17,331 nucleotides of DNA from JAYUZR01 sp043751595 (GTDB taxonomy: Bacteria; Patescibacteriota; UBA1384; CAILIB01), in assembly GCA_043751595.1 (NCBI GenBank), contig JAYUZR010000015.1, positions 1-17,331 of the forward strand. The letters are read 5' to 3'. The notes beneath the pieces are model-generated. The model did no database searches and was not told where the DNA came from. It saw only the letters and a program-made list of their open reading frames with translations. Positions within the stretch are counted from its first letter, which is position 1, and each line of letters begins with the position of its first letter. A program made the translations under genes and the position numbers. Shown here in pieces: positions 8,493-14,961 of the stretch.

Positions 8493-9576
8493 GTTGTGCT
8501 GCAATGAATTGCTCAATTGTTTGGGTTCCAACATTGGGTTGAATAGCTTTGAGCGCTGTAAATACTACCCCTTGATTAGGAAAAATACCACGCTGTACCT
8601 CTGGATAGTACTGGTTATTTAAGCGTTTAAAAATGGTGGGGTCGGCTTGATACAGCTTGTACCAAGCGGTACCAGTGATTTGGTAGCGCTTGGAGACATC
8701 GGCACCCTGGTAAAACTGGGCACTATCTTTTGGGATAGTGATAGAGCCCCACTTGGCAAGCTGTTCATCGGTGGCGATCAGGTAGAGCCTTCCATACTCT
8801 GGCAAAAGCTTTCGCTCGATCATGGTTTTCATCACTGCATCGGTTTCGGCCACGGTTTTACCTTCCTCAATATAGGCCTCATCTACCACGGCGGCGCTAT
8901 GAAAGGCGTGAATAATCTCGTGGAGAACGGTATTTACATCGGCGAAGTTGTCTTTAGAAAACTTTTGTAGGGTGATAGCGATTTTTACACCAGAAGAACT
9001 ACTCTCGATTCTGGTTTCACCCGTAGAGCCAGTAATAGAGAGGCTTTGGCTAAAACTAATAGTAACTCCACTTAGGTTGTACGGGTCACCTAGTACTTCG
9101 CGCATCACATCGTAGGCGGCGGTTACTACCTCTTTTACTTCAGCTTGCTGGGTGGAATCAGCGGGATTAGTAGAAGGAAACGAGAAGAGTGGTGGGCGTG
9201 TCCGTAGTTTCTCAAGCTCGGCAGCGTTGGTAGTAATTTGTGCCTGCTGATTTTTTACCTGCGATTGAGCAGTGGTAAGGTCTTTTTGGACTGAGAGAAG
9301 CGAGGTCTGGGCATCGCCTAACTTTTGATTGGTTTGCTCTAGTTCTTTTTGACGGGCGGTGAGCAGGGTTCGGTCTTCTTTTTGCTCCTTTAAGAGTTCG
9401 GTTACCCGTTTTTCAAGTTGACCAAGACGAATACTGGTATCGGGAACTTTCTGAAGATCGTACTCGGCCTTTTTCCAGGCGTAGGTAGTGTACGAGGTAG
9501 CGATTACCATCACGCCAAGGAGGACGGGATATACCCGAGAAACGTAGGTAGGAATACCGCGAAATTGAAATCCCAT
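8473..9576 (-). CDS. Membrane-anchored coiled-coil protein with HExxH zinc-protease motif
   Basis: This 367-residue protein has a membrane anchor (about 12-33), a long coiled coil rich in Q, E, K and L (about 48-125), and an extracytoplasmic domain containing VLHEIIHAFH. H219 and H223 would bind zinc and E220 would be the catalytic base; the downstream EEG at 237-239 is a fair candidate for the third ligand of a gluzincin-type protease. I do not recognise the exact family. The ATG at 9576 is preferred; a GTG at 9594 would add six residues. The gene overlaps the glycosyltransferase by 20 bases, so the pair is probably translationally coupled; the protein may trim or regulate envelope proteins linked to glycan synthesis (inference). 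It is preceded by a terminator, so it must have its own promoter within about 30 bases; TACGAT just before the start could be a -10 box. Confidence 0.8.
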   Translation of the reverse strand: MGFQFRGIPTYVSRVYPVLLGVMVIATSYTTYAWKKAEYDLQKVPDTSIRLGQLEKRVTELLKEQKEDRTLLTARQKELEQTNQKLGDAQTSLLSVQKDLTTAQSQVKNQQAQITTNAAELEKLRTRPPLFSFPSTNPADSTQQAEVKEVVTAAYDVMREVLGDPYNLSGVTISFSQSLSITGSTGETRIESSSSGVKIAITLQKFSKDNFADVNTVLHEIIHAFHSAAVVDEAYIEEGKTVAETDAVMKTMIERKLLPEYGRLYLIATDEQLAKWGSITIPKDSAQFYQGADVSKRYQITGTAWYKLYQADPTIFKRLNNQYYPEVQRGIFPNQGVVFTALKAIQPNVGTQTIEQFIAAQHGLNPN

Positions 9577-9608
9577 GTGCGTATATCGTACCACTCTTGC
9601 CGCAACGA

Positions 9609-9635
9609 AATAAGGAGCCTTTTGGGCTCCTTATT
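9609..9635 (-). terminator. Intrinsic terminator after the ABC transporter operon
   Basis: A perfect 11-base-pair stem (AATAAGGAGCC with GGCTCCTTATT) closes a five-base loop, 9 bases after the stop of the 60-residue gene. Read on the minus strand the right arm ends TTATTTC, giving a short U-rich tail. It ends the ABC operon and separates it from the metalloprotease-like gene on the same strand. The stem is symmetric, but no plus-strand gene lies upstream to use it. Confidence 0.82.
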
Positions 9636-9643
9636 GGGTAGGC

Positions 9644-9826
9644 TTACTTATCCTTGGGAAGGATCTTTGGCTTTTCCATGCCAGCCAAGATTTGGCCAAT
9701 GACTCCAAGTACGATCAGGATGATTCCGATTGGAACCAGGAGATTGAGTGCTAAGTGAATCACGATCATGACGATACCGCCAATGATCAGGCTTGGGGCA
9801 ATGCTGGTGAGAATAGTTGTATCCAT
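9644..9826 (-). CDS. 60-residue membrane protein of the ABC operon
   Basis: A very small protein with two hydrophobic helices (about 5-25 and 28-48) separated by a short turn at LNLLVPIG, ending in a basic tail (EKPKILPKDK). I do not recognise a family. It begins 4 bases after the stop of the ABC ATPase gene and is followed 9 bases later by the operon's terminator. This placement and the clean open frame make it a real gene rather than chance. It may be an accessory subunit of the MacB-like transporter or an unrelated envelope protein. Confidence 0.7.
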   Translation of the reverse strand: MDTTILTSIAPSLIIGGIVMIVIHLALNLLVPIGIILIVLGVIGQILAGMEKPKILPKDK

Positions 9827-9830
9827 GCGC

Positions 9831-10529
9831 CTAGTGTAGCAGTTCTTCTACGTGTTTGCCTTTCTGGATAAGTTGGCCATCACGCACCTGAAAGGTAACG
9901 TCTACTTCTTTGGTGATGTTGAGATCGTGCGTTACTACTACGATGGTAGTATTTTCTTGCTTGGAGAGTTTCTTGAGAAGCTCGATTACCTTTTTACTGG
10001 TGGTGCTATCTAGGTTTCCGGTGGGCTCATCGGCCAAAATAAGGCTGGGCTTATTGGCAAGTGCGCGGGCGATACTAACCCGTTGCTGCTCTCCTCCGGA
10101 AAGACGCGCGGGTTTACGAGCCTGTTTATCGCCGGAGATGCCAACCTCATCGAGGAGCTGGCTGGCTCGCGATTGTTGCTCGGCACGAGACTTACCGGCG
10201 TATTCCATAGGAAGCATGACATTCTCGAGGGCGGTAAGATTGGGGATGAGATTATAATGCTGGAACACAAAGCCAACTTTTTGGCGACGATAGGAGATAA
10301 GTTTATGATCAGACATCTTGCTAATATCTTGATCGTCTACCTTTACCGAGCCAGAGGTGGGGCGATCGAGTCCACCAAGTAAGGTAAGGAGGGTGCTTTT
10401 TCCTGAGCCCGATTTACCGACGATGGCGGCTAGGGTTCCATTCTCGATCTCGAGCGAGATATCGTTTACGGCCGTTACCTTACCGCTACTGGCGGCAAAG
10501 GTTTTGGTGAGGTTGGTGACAGTAAGCAT
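9831..10529 (-). CDS. ABC transporter ATPase, MacB/LolD type
   Basis: The 232-residue nucleotide-binding subunit has every motif expected: Walker A GKSGSGKST (38-46), Q-loop Q90 in VFQHYNLIP, signature LSGGEQQR (143-150), Walker B LILADEPT (163-170) and H-loop H201 in VVVTHD. The sequence around the Q-loop and the DEPTGNLDS block is typical of the MacB/LolD/FtsE group, which drives mechanical work on extracytoplasmic substrates rather than import. It follows the permease gene by 9 bases, and together they form the transporter. ACCTCCC immediately precedes its ATG. Confidence 0.95.
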   Translation of the reverse strand: MLTVTNLTKTFAASSGKVTAVNDISLEIENGTLAAIVGKSGSGKSTLLTLLGGLDRPTSGSVKVDDQDISKMSDHKLISYRRQKVGFVFQHYNLIPNLTALENVMLPMEYAGKSRAEQQSRASQLLDEVGISGDKQARKPARLSGGEQQRVSIARALANKPSLILADEPTGNLDSTTSKKVIELLKKLSKQENTTIVVVTHDLNITKEVDVTFQVRDGQLIQKGKHVEELLH

Positions 10530-10538
10530 GGGAGGTAA

Positions 10539-11918
10539 TTATTCGGCGCGCATGGCGTCGGCAGGTTTAACTTTGGCAATCGCCCAAGCGGGAACGGCGC
10601 TTCCAATGGCGGCAATAATAAAGGCTGCAGCCAGACCATAGAGAATGACATGCCAATCGATGGTGGTTTGCACATTGGTAATGGTACTTCGGATGCCACC
10701 ACTTGCAGCCAGCGCGATTCGACCAAAGCCACCGCCAGGTCCACCTGCTGTGGTTACAGTACTGGTTCCGCTCTTAATAAGGACAGAAAGTGCCGGGTTG
10801 CTAAGGAGCACTCCTACTACTCCGCCAATAAGTGAGCCGATAAAGGTAAGAGTGAAGGCTTCGGTTACAAATTGACCAACAATACCAATATTAGAAGAGC
10901 CAACTGCCTTCAGGACTCCAATCTCGCGGCGACGCTCGCGAACGATCATCATCATAATAAGAAGTGTGATAACCGCGCCGGCGATCAGTGCGCCAAAGAG
11001 GCTGTAGAGAGAGGTGGTGCGAATGTTCTCAAGGGGGGTGAGGGCGCTTTCGGCCTGGTCTTTGTTGGCGGTTACATCTGCCTTATCGGCTCCGATTTTT
11101 TCTTTGATAGCTGTCACGACACTATCTACTTCTTCAATTGAAGTTGCAGTTACGGTGGCAGTACTTACTTGATCCGCCTGGCTTGAGAGTGTTTGTAGGG
11201 CCTTTAAGGGGACGTAGATTCCGGCGTTGCTAAAGGTATTGCCCGAGTCATAGATGCCAACCACTTTTACCTCGGTACCGTAGAGGGTAAAGGTAGAGCC
11301 TACGCTTAAGCTATTTTTCGTGGCCACGCCAGTCCCGATAACAGCTACATTTTCTGAGCTATCATTGGCGAATCCGCTGCCACTGGTGTACGTGGTTGTT
11401 GTACCTAGGTTGGCTGAAAGATTGCTAACGCCAGTGGCAATAATCGGAGGGGTAAAGGTGCGTGTGCGAGTAGTGGTTCCCGCTGCAGTGCCGCCGGCCT
11501 GTGTTCTAGGTGCCTCAACCGGAGTATCGCCCCCAGCTGCCTGGATACTTTGCTGGCCCCTTCGATTTCCCAAGGTTCCTGCATCAATGGCAGATTGCAA
11601 GCTGGTGGAGGTGCCATTTACCAACCTATCCGAGAGAGTGGCGTTTACGCTGGCAACATGAGCCAGGCTTGCCAGTGGCGTAATTTGAGTTTGAGTAAGT
11701 GGCTCGCCGCCGCCTTCAAATCCCTGGCTGCCGGCGGGACTAATAGTAATGGTGGTGCCTACCGTTTCTTTTACGGTAGTAATTTTGGCAACTACAGCCT
11801 GATACGAGAGCAGCATAACCAGGGCAAGACCGGTACTTAAAGCAAGGATGAGGGTGACCGAAAACGTGCGTAAACTATTACGAAAGGCATTTTTTATCCC
11901 GCGAATGACGATTCCCAT
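10539..11918 (-). CDS. ABC transporter permease, MacB/FtsX family
   Basis: This 459-residue protein has the four-helix MacB plan: helix 1 at about 20-40, a large extracytoplasmic domain at about 45-300, and three C-terminal helices (about 305-326, 351-373 and 425-448). The coupling segment RERRREIGVLKAVG (327-340) and the C-terminal PAWAIAKVKPADAMR are family hallmarks. The extracytoplasmic domain carries a low-complexity Thr/Gly/Ala stretch at about 128-185, and a second Thr/Gly-rich loop lies at 383-412; both may be flexible linkers. Relatives export antimicrobial peptides, move lipoproteins or transmit signals to envelope enzymes; the substrate here is unknown, and no membrane-fusion subunit or outer-membrane partner is encoded nearby. 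CTCTCCGT precedes the ATG at 11918. The 64-base gap upstream shows no convincing promoter or terminator. Confidence 0.93.
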   Translation of the reverse strand: MGIVIRGIKNAFRNSLRTFSVTLILALSTGLALVMLLSYQAVVAKITTVKETVGTTITISPAGSQGFEGGGEPLTQTQITPLASLAHVASVNATLSDRLVNGTSTSLQSAIDAGTLGNRRGQQSIQAAGGDTPVEAPRTQAGGTAAGTTTRTRTFTPPIIATGVSNLSANLGTTTTYTSGSGFANDSSENVAVIGTGVATKNSLSVGSTFTLYGTEVKVVGIYDSGNTFSNAGIYVPLKALQTLSSQADQVSTATVTATSIEEVDSVVTAIKEKIGADKADVTANKDQAESALTPLENIRTTSLYSLFGALIAGAVITLLIMMMIVRERRREIGVLKAVGSSNIGIVGQFVTEAFTLTFIGSLIGGVVGVLLSNPALSVLIKSGTSTVTTAGGPGGGFGRIALAASGGIRSTITNVQTTIDWHVILYGLAAAFIIAAIGSAVPAWAIAKVKPADAMRAE

Positions 11919-11982
11919 ACGGAGAGATTAGCTAGTGTGATGTACTTAGCCTAACTCAAAGGTAGTGAAGTATGTATGAAGG

Positions 11983-13467
11983 CTACTTGCAGATCTGTTG
12001 CAGGTGTTCAAAAATCCTCACCATTGCCATTGTGTCGAGCTCGCAGTAGGCCAGCAGATCTTTGCAGAGTTGCTCTTGCTCTTGGGGTGTAGCCTTTCCT
12101 TCTAAGATTACGCGCATCCACAATCTTTGGGCAGTTTGCCCTTCTTGTACGGCTAAGTTTTTATACGAAAGTTCGGGAACCAGCACAGGTAGCACCTTTT
12201 TAATGGAAGAGCTCCCCATAAAGTCTGGATGAATATAATGACCATCGTTAAATGGTTGCATCAGGTCTACCATGCGGGCATTAAGATCGGTAAAGAAATC
12301 AGTGAACTCGGCTAGGTGTTCGCCAATCTCGGTGTTGCGGCTGCTTTCAAACTTGGCGTACCACACCAAAATTGAACCCGTATCGCCAATATCAGCGCGA
12401 AGTGACTGCGAAAGGGCCTCAAAAGGCGACTCGCTAGTGCGCTGAATAAACTCGGTGTGGCGCAGGGTGCCGCCCGGTTCATCTAAAATATGAAGCGAGT
12501 ATTGGGTAGGAACTTGCTGATATGGCTTGCTGCCCTCGTAAAGCGGTACGGCGCCCATCGCTGTTTCGTAATCGAAGAAGTAGAGAGGGTATTGCAGGTT
12601 GGCCAGGAACTCGGAGATAGCTGCGGTATTAATAGAAGCCTTACCTTCTTTGCAGCTAATAACTTGGCGCCGCTGTTTGTCGCTTAGTTCGGCGTCGTCA
12701 GGAATATCAACCAGATTTACTATCTGCTTATCTTCAAGCCAACCAATTAGTGGGGCCGTAGGATAGGCAAGATCGTAAATACTGAGCGCCGGCACCTCGG
12801 TTAGGGTGCGATAAATGGGCATCCAATCTTGTAAGCTATTGAGCCGGCAGTGCCGTGGGGAAATATCCGGCATCTGGCTGCTGGAGATAATCTGGAAGGC
12901 TTGATCAATTTGTAACTTGGTAAGTTCTCGCTTGGCCAACACTTGCTCGGTAATAACGGAGGTAGTAAGAAGCTCGGACGCAACCACCTCGCCCTGGCGA
13001 ACGTAGGATGAGTTAATATGGATAACTGCCACTTCTTCTACGGTATAGCCGGCGCCTTCTAGAACAACTACCTGAAAGGCAAGATCAAAAATGTGCTCAT
13101 CCTTTATCTTGGTGCTCGATTTTATTTCGTACAGCTTAACGGTGGTAGGCGAGGTAAAAACGACCACATCAGTAAGGCAAATCAACTGCCCAGCATCAAA
13201 CCGGGCCTGAAAAAGAGTGGTATGGCCTTCTGAAAGAGCAAGCTGGGTGCGGTCGGCCAAATCTTGGTACTGGGCGTAGCCATTAAAGCCAAGTTCATAG
13301 CCACCGGGAAACAGTTGGTAGGCGTAGGTTTCGAGGGCTTTTCCTGCGTCGAAAATTGCTTGGGTGGCGGCATCAATCGGAGGGATTTTATCTTTGGCGT
13401 ACTTCTTAAGCCACACCCAGGCACGGTGCTTAAGGAAGAGAAGATATTCGGATTTCGTAAGTGTCAT
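11983..13467 (-). CDS. DUF2779 protein: Cas4/RecB-like nuclease plus DEDD exonuclease-like domain
   Basis: Numbered from the ATG at 13467 (494 residues). The N-terminal half resembles the PD-(D/E)XK nuclease fold of Cas4/RecB: LTKSEYLLFLKHRAW (3-17), D100 in LTDVVVF, and the E-x-K pair in YEIKSS (114-116). The C-terminal half resembles a DEDD 3'-5' exonuclease: FFDYET with D299 and E301, and YCELDTMAM with D478. Most relatives have cysteines at the QCPK position and near the domain junction that hold an iron-sulphur cluster; here the first is KHRA and the second region keeps only C207, so the cluster is probably absent. A role in DNA or RNA processing is inferred. GTG at 13569 and ATG at 13512 are longer alternatives; I prefer 13467 because it matches the family start and leaves 118 bases for promoters between the divergent genes. 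Confidence 0.82.
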   Translation of the reverse strand: MTLTKSEYLLFLKHRAWVWLKKYAKDKIPPIDAATQAIFDAGKALETYAYQLFPGGYELGFNGYAQYQDLADRTQLALSEGHTTLFQARFDAGQLICLTDVVVFTSPTTVKLYEIKSSTKIKDEHIFDLAFQVVVLEGAGYTVEEVAVIHINSSYVRQGEVVASELLTTSVITEQVLAKRELTKLQIDQAFQIISSSQMPDISPRHCRLNSLQDWMPIYRTLTEVPALSIYDLAYPTAPLIGWLEDKQIVNLVDIPDDAELSDKQRRQVISCKEGKASINTAAISEFLANLQYPLYFFDYETAMGAVPLYEGSKPYQQVPTQYSLHILDEPGGTLRHTEFIQRTSESPFEALSQSLRADIGDTGSILVWYAKFESSRNTEIGEHLAEFTDFFTDLNARMVDLMQPFNDGHYIHPDFMGSSSIKKVLPVLVPELSYKNLAVQEGQTAQRLWMRVILEGKATPQEQEQLCKDLLAYCELDTMAMVRIFEHLQQICK

Positions 13468-13585
13468 GCAGTAAGTATCCCAGGTTCTTGTTTGGGTAGG
13501 TAGTGGCTTCATGAATTCACCATCAATTTTCTGGTAATCTTCGTATGTCGAGTACTGCTCGTCCTTCACTAGTTATTTTGCGTAG

Positions 13586-14101
13586 ATGGCCAACACCCCT
13601 CCGAATACCACCACTCTTACCATTGGCATTATCGTTGTGCTGGTAGTGCTTGCTGGTGGGATTGCTGCATTTAAGAACAGTCCAACCACTCCAACCGATG
13701 CTGCAACTATAATCGCTACCAGCTCTCCTGCTACTACCACGGCAACTAGCACACCGGCGCCCGTTACTACTACTGCCACTGCTACGGCAGTGCCTGCATC
13801 TGGTTCGATCTACAACGATGGTACCTACTCAACGACAATCACCTACGCTACGCCTGAAAATAACGAGACCGTAGGATTTAGTCTCACAATTAAGAACGAT
13901 GTTATTACGGCGGCTTCTGGTACTAATTCTTCCCGCTCTCGTGAATCTAAAGAGTATGTTGCAGACTTTCTTAGTGCCCTACCAAAGGAGGTAGTTGGGA
14001 AAAAGATTTCAGAGGTTTCGGTTAGTCGTTTAGCTGGTGCCTCGCTTACCTCCCGTGCCTTTACCCAAGCCTTGGTCAAGCTAGAGGCACAGGCTTCGTA
14101 G
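13586..14101 (+). CDS. Membrane-anchored FMN-binding (RnfG/NqrC-like) protein
   Basis: A 171-residue protein with one membrane anchor (about 10-29), a Thr/Ala/Pro-rich flexible linker (about 32-72) and a C-terminal FMN_bind domain starting IYNDGTYSTTI. This domain, found in NqrC and RnfG, carries FMN bound covalently to a Thr in a D-x-x-S/T-G-A-T type motif. The matching site is SRLAGAS at 147-153, followed by LTS, so the acceptor would be S153 with several consensus residues changed. The domain should face outward. A TAG stop directly before the ATG at 13586 fixes the maximum length. It begins the only rightward operon and is followed after 3 bases by ApbE, the enzyme that would attach its flavin. 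It likely acts as an extracytoplasmic electron carrier. Confidence 0.87.
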   Translation: MANTPPNTTTLTIGIIVVLVVLAGGIAAFKNSPTTPTDAATIIATSSPATTTATSTPAPVTTTATATAVPASGSIYNDGTYSTTITYATPENNETVGFSLTIKNDVITAASGTNSSRSRESKEYVADFLSALPKEVVGKKISEVSVSRLAGASLTSRAFTQALVKLEAQAS

Positions 14102-14104
14102 GCT

Positions 14105-14953
14105 ATGATTGAGCAGTTTGAAGCAATCGGTACCCACTGGGAACTGGAGTTGCCAATTGCTCCGGATGAAGCTGAAGGCTTAATTCGCCGGGTGCGCGAT
14201 AGAATTGAGGCCTTCGAGAGTACCTACTCACGGTTTCGTGCATCTTCACTTATCTCCAAAATGGCAAAGGAGGCGGGGGAGTATCTGCTACCGGAGGATG
14301 CGCGACCCCTCTTTGATATGTACGCCAAGCTTTACGGTATAAGTAATGGCGCTATTACGCCGTTAATTGGCCAGACATTAGTGGAGGCAGGGTACGATGC
14401 TTCATACTCGCTTACTCCCAAAAAACTGACCGAAGTACCAACCTGGGAAGAAGCCCTGGAGTACCACTTTCCTCGCCTCACCCTTAAGCAGCCGGCCCAA
14501 CTAGATCTTGGAGGTTTCGGCAAGGGCTATCTGATTGATATTGTCTCGGAGCTCATTGAGGTAGACGGCATAAGTGATTACTGCGTTGATGCCGGTGGCG
14601 ATATGCGTATTCGTGGCCAGGAGCGCCGGATTGGGCTTGAAAATCCCGATGCACTTGATGAAGTGATCGGGGTGGCTCAGATTAGTAAGGGAAGCTTGTG
14701 TGCTTCAGCTGGTAGCCGGCGCAAATGGGCTGGGTATAGTCATATTTTAAACCCACTTACCCTCCAGCCGGTAACTGGCATTAAGGCAGTGTGGGTAACC
14801 GCCGAGTCTACCCTAGTGGCCGATGCGCTCACCACGGCCCTCTACTTCTGTAAGCCAGACGATCTGCCTTTTAGCTTTGAGTACGCCTTACTGGCAGCGG
14901 ATGCTACACTGCACACATCAAAAGGGTTTTCAGCAGAGTTTTTCATTTCCTAG
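14105..14953 (+). CDS. apbE: FAD:protein FMN transferase
   Basis: ApbE transfers FMN from FAD to a Thr or Ser of a target protein. The 282-residue protein shows the family blocks in order: AIGTHWELEL (7-16), DLGGFGKGYLID (near 134), DAGGDMRIRG (near 158), HILNPLTLQPV (near 214) and ADALTTALYF (near 238). N replaces D in the common HIIDP motif, a tolerated variation. It starts 3 bases after the FMN-binding protein gene and ends 8 bases before the reductase fusion, so all three are surely one operon. Unusually, no signal peptide or lipobox is seen; the protein begins directly with its domain. That puts the enzyme in the cytoplasm unless an unmarked export route exists, while its expected target domain lies outside. 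Confidence 0.94.
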   Translation: MIEQFEAIGTHWELELPIAPDEAEGLIRRVRDRIEAFESTYSRFRASSLISKMAKEAGEYLLPEDARPLFDMYAKLYGISNGAITPLIGQTLVEAGYDASYSLTPKKLTEVPTWEEALEYHFPRLTLKQPAQLDLGGFGKGYLIDIVSELIEVDGISDYCVDAGGDMRIRGQERRIGLENPDALDEVIGVAQISKGSLCASAGSRRKWAGYSHILNPLTLQPVTGIKAVWVTAESTLVADALTTALYFCKPDDLPFSFEYALLAADATLHTSKGFSAEFFIS

Positions 14954-14961
14954 ATACTCCC

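Noticed and set aside
13468..13569. N-terminal extension of the DUF2779 protein to a GTG at 13569
   Set aside because: The extra 34 residues lie before the usual family start (LTKSEY) and would leave only 16 bases between divergent genes; kept as an alternative, not chosen.
13490..13586. Promoter for the rightward flavin operon
   Set aside because: TTATTT near 13574 could be a -10 box, but no acceptable -35 lies 16-18 bases upstream; I could not assign one.
13573..13779. Minus-strand open frame antisense to the FMN-binding protein
   Set aside because: It is the mirror of the Thr/Ala-rich linker codons, giving Val/Ala low complexity, and has no independent support.
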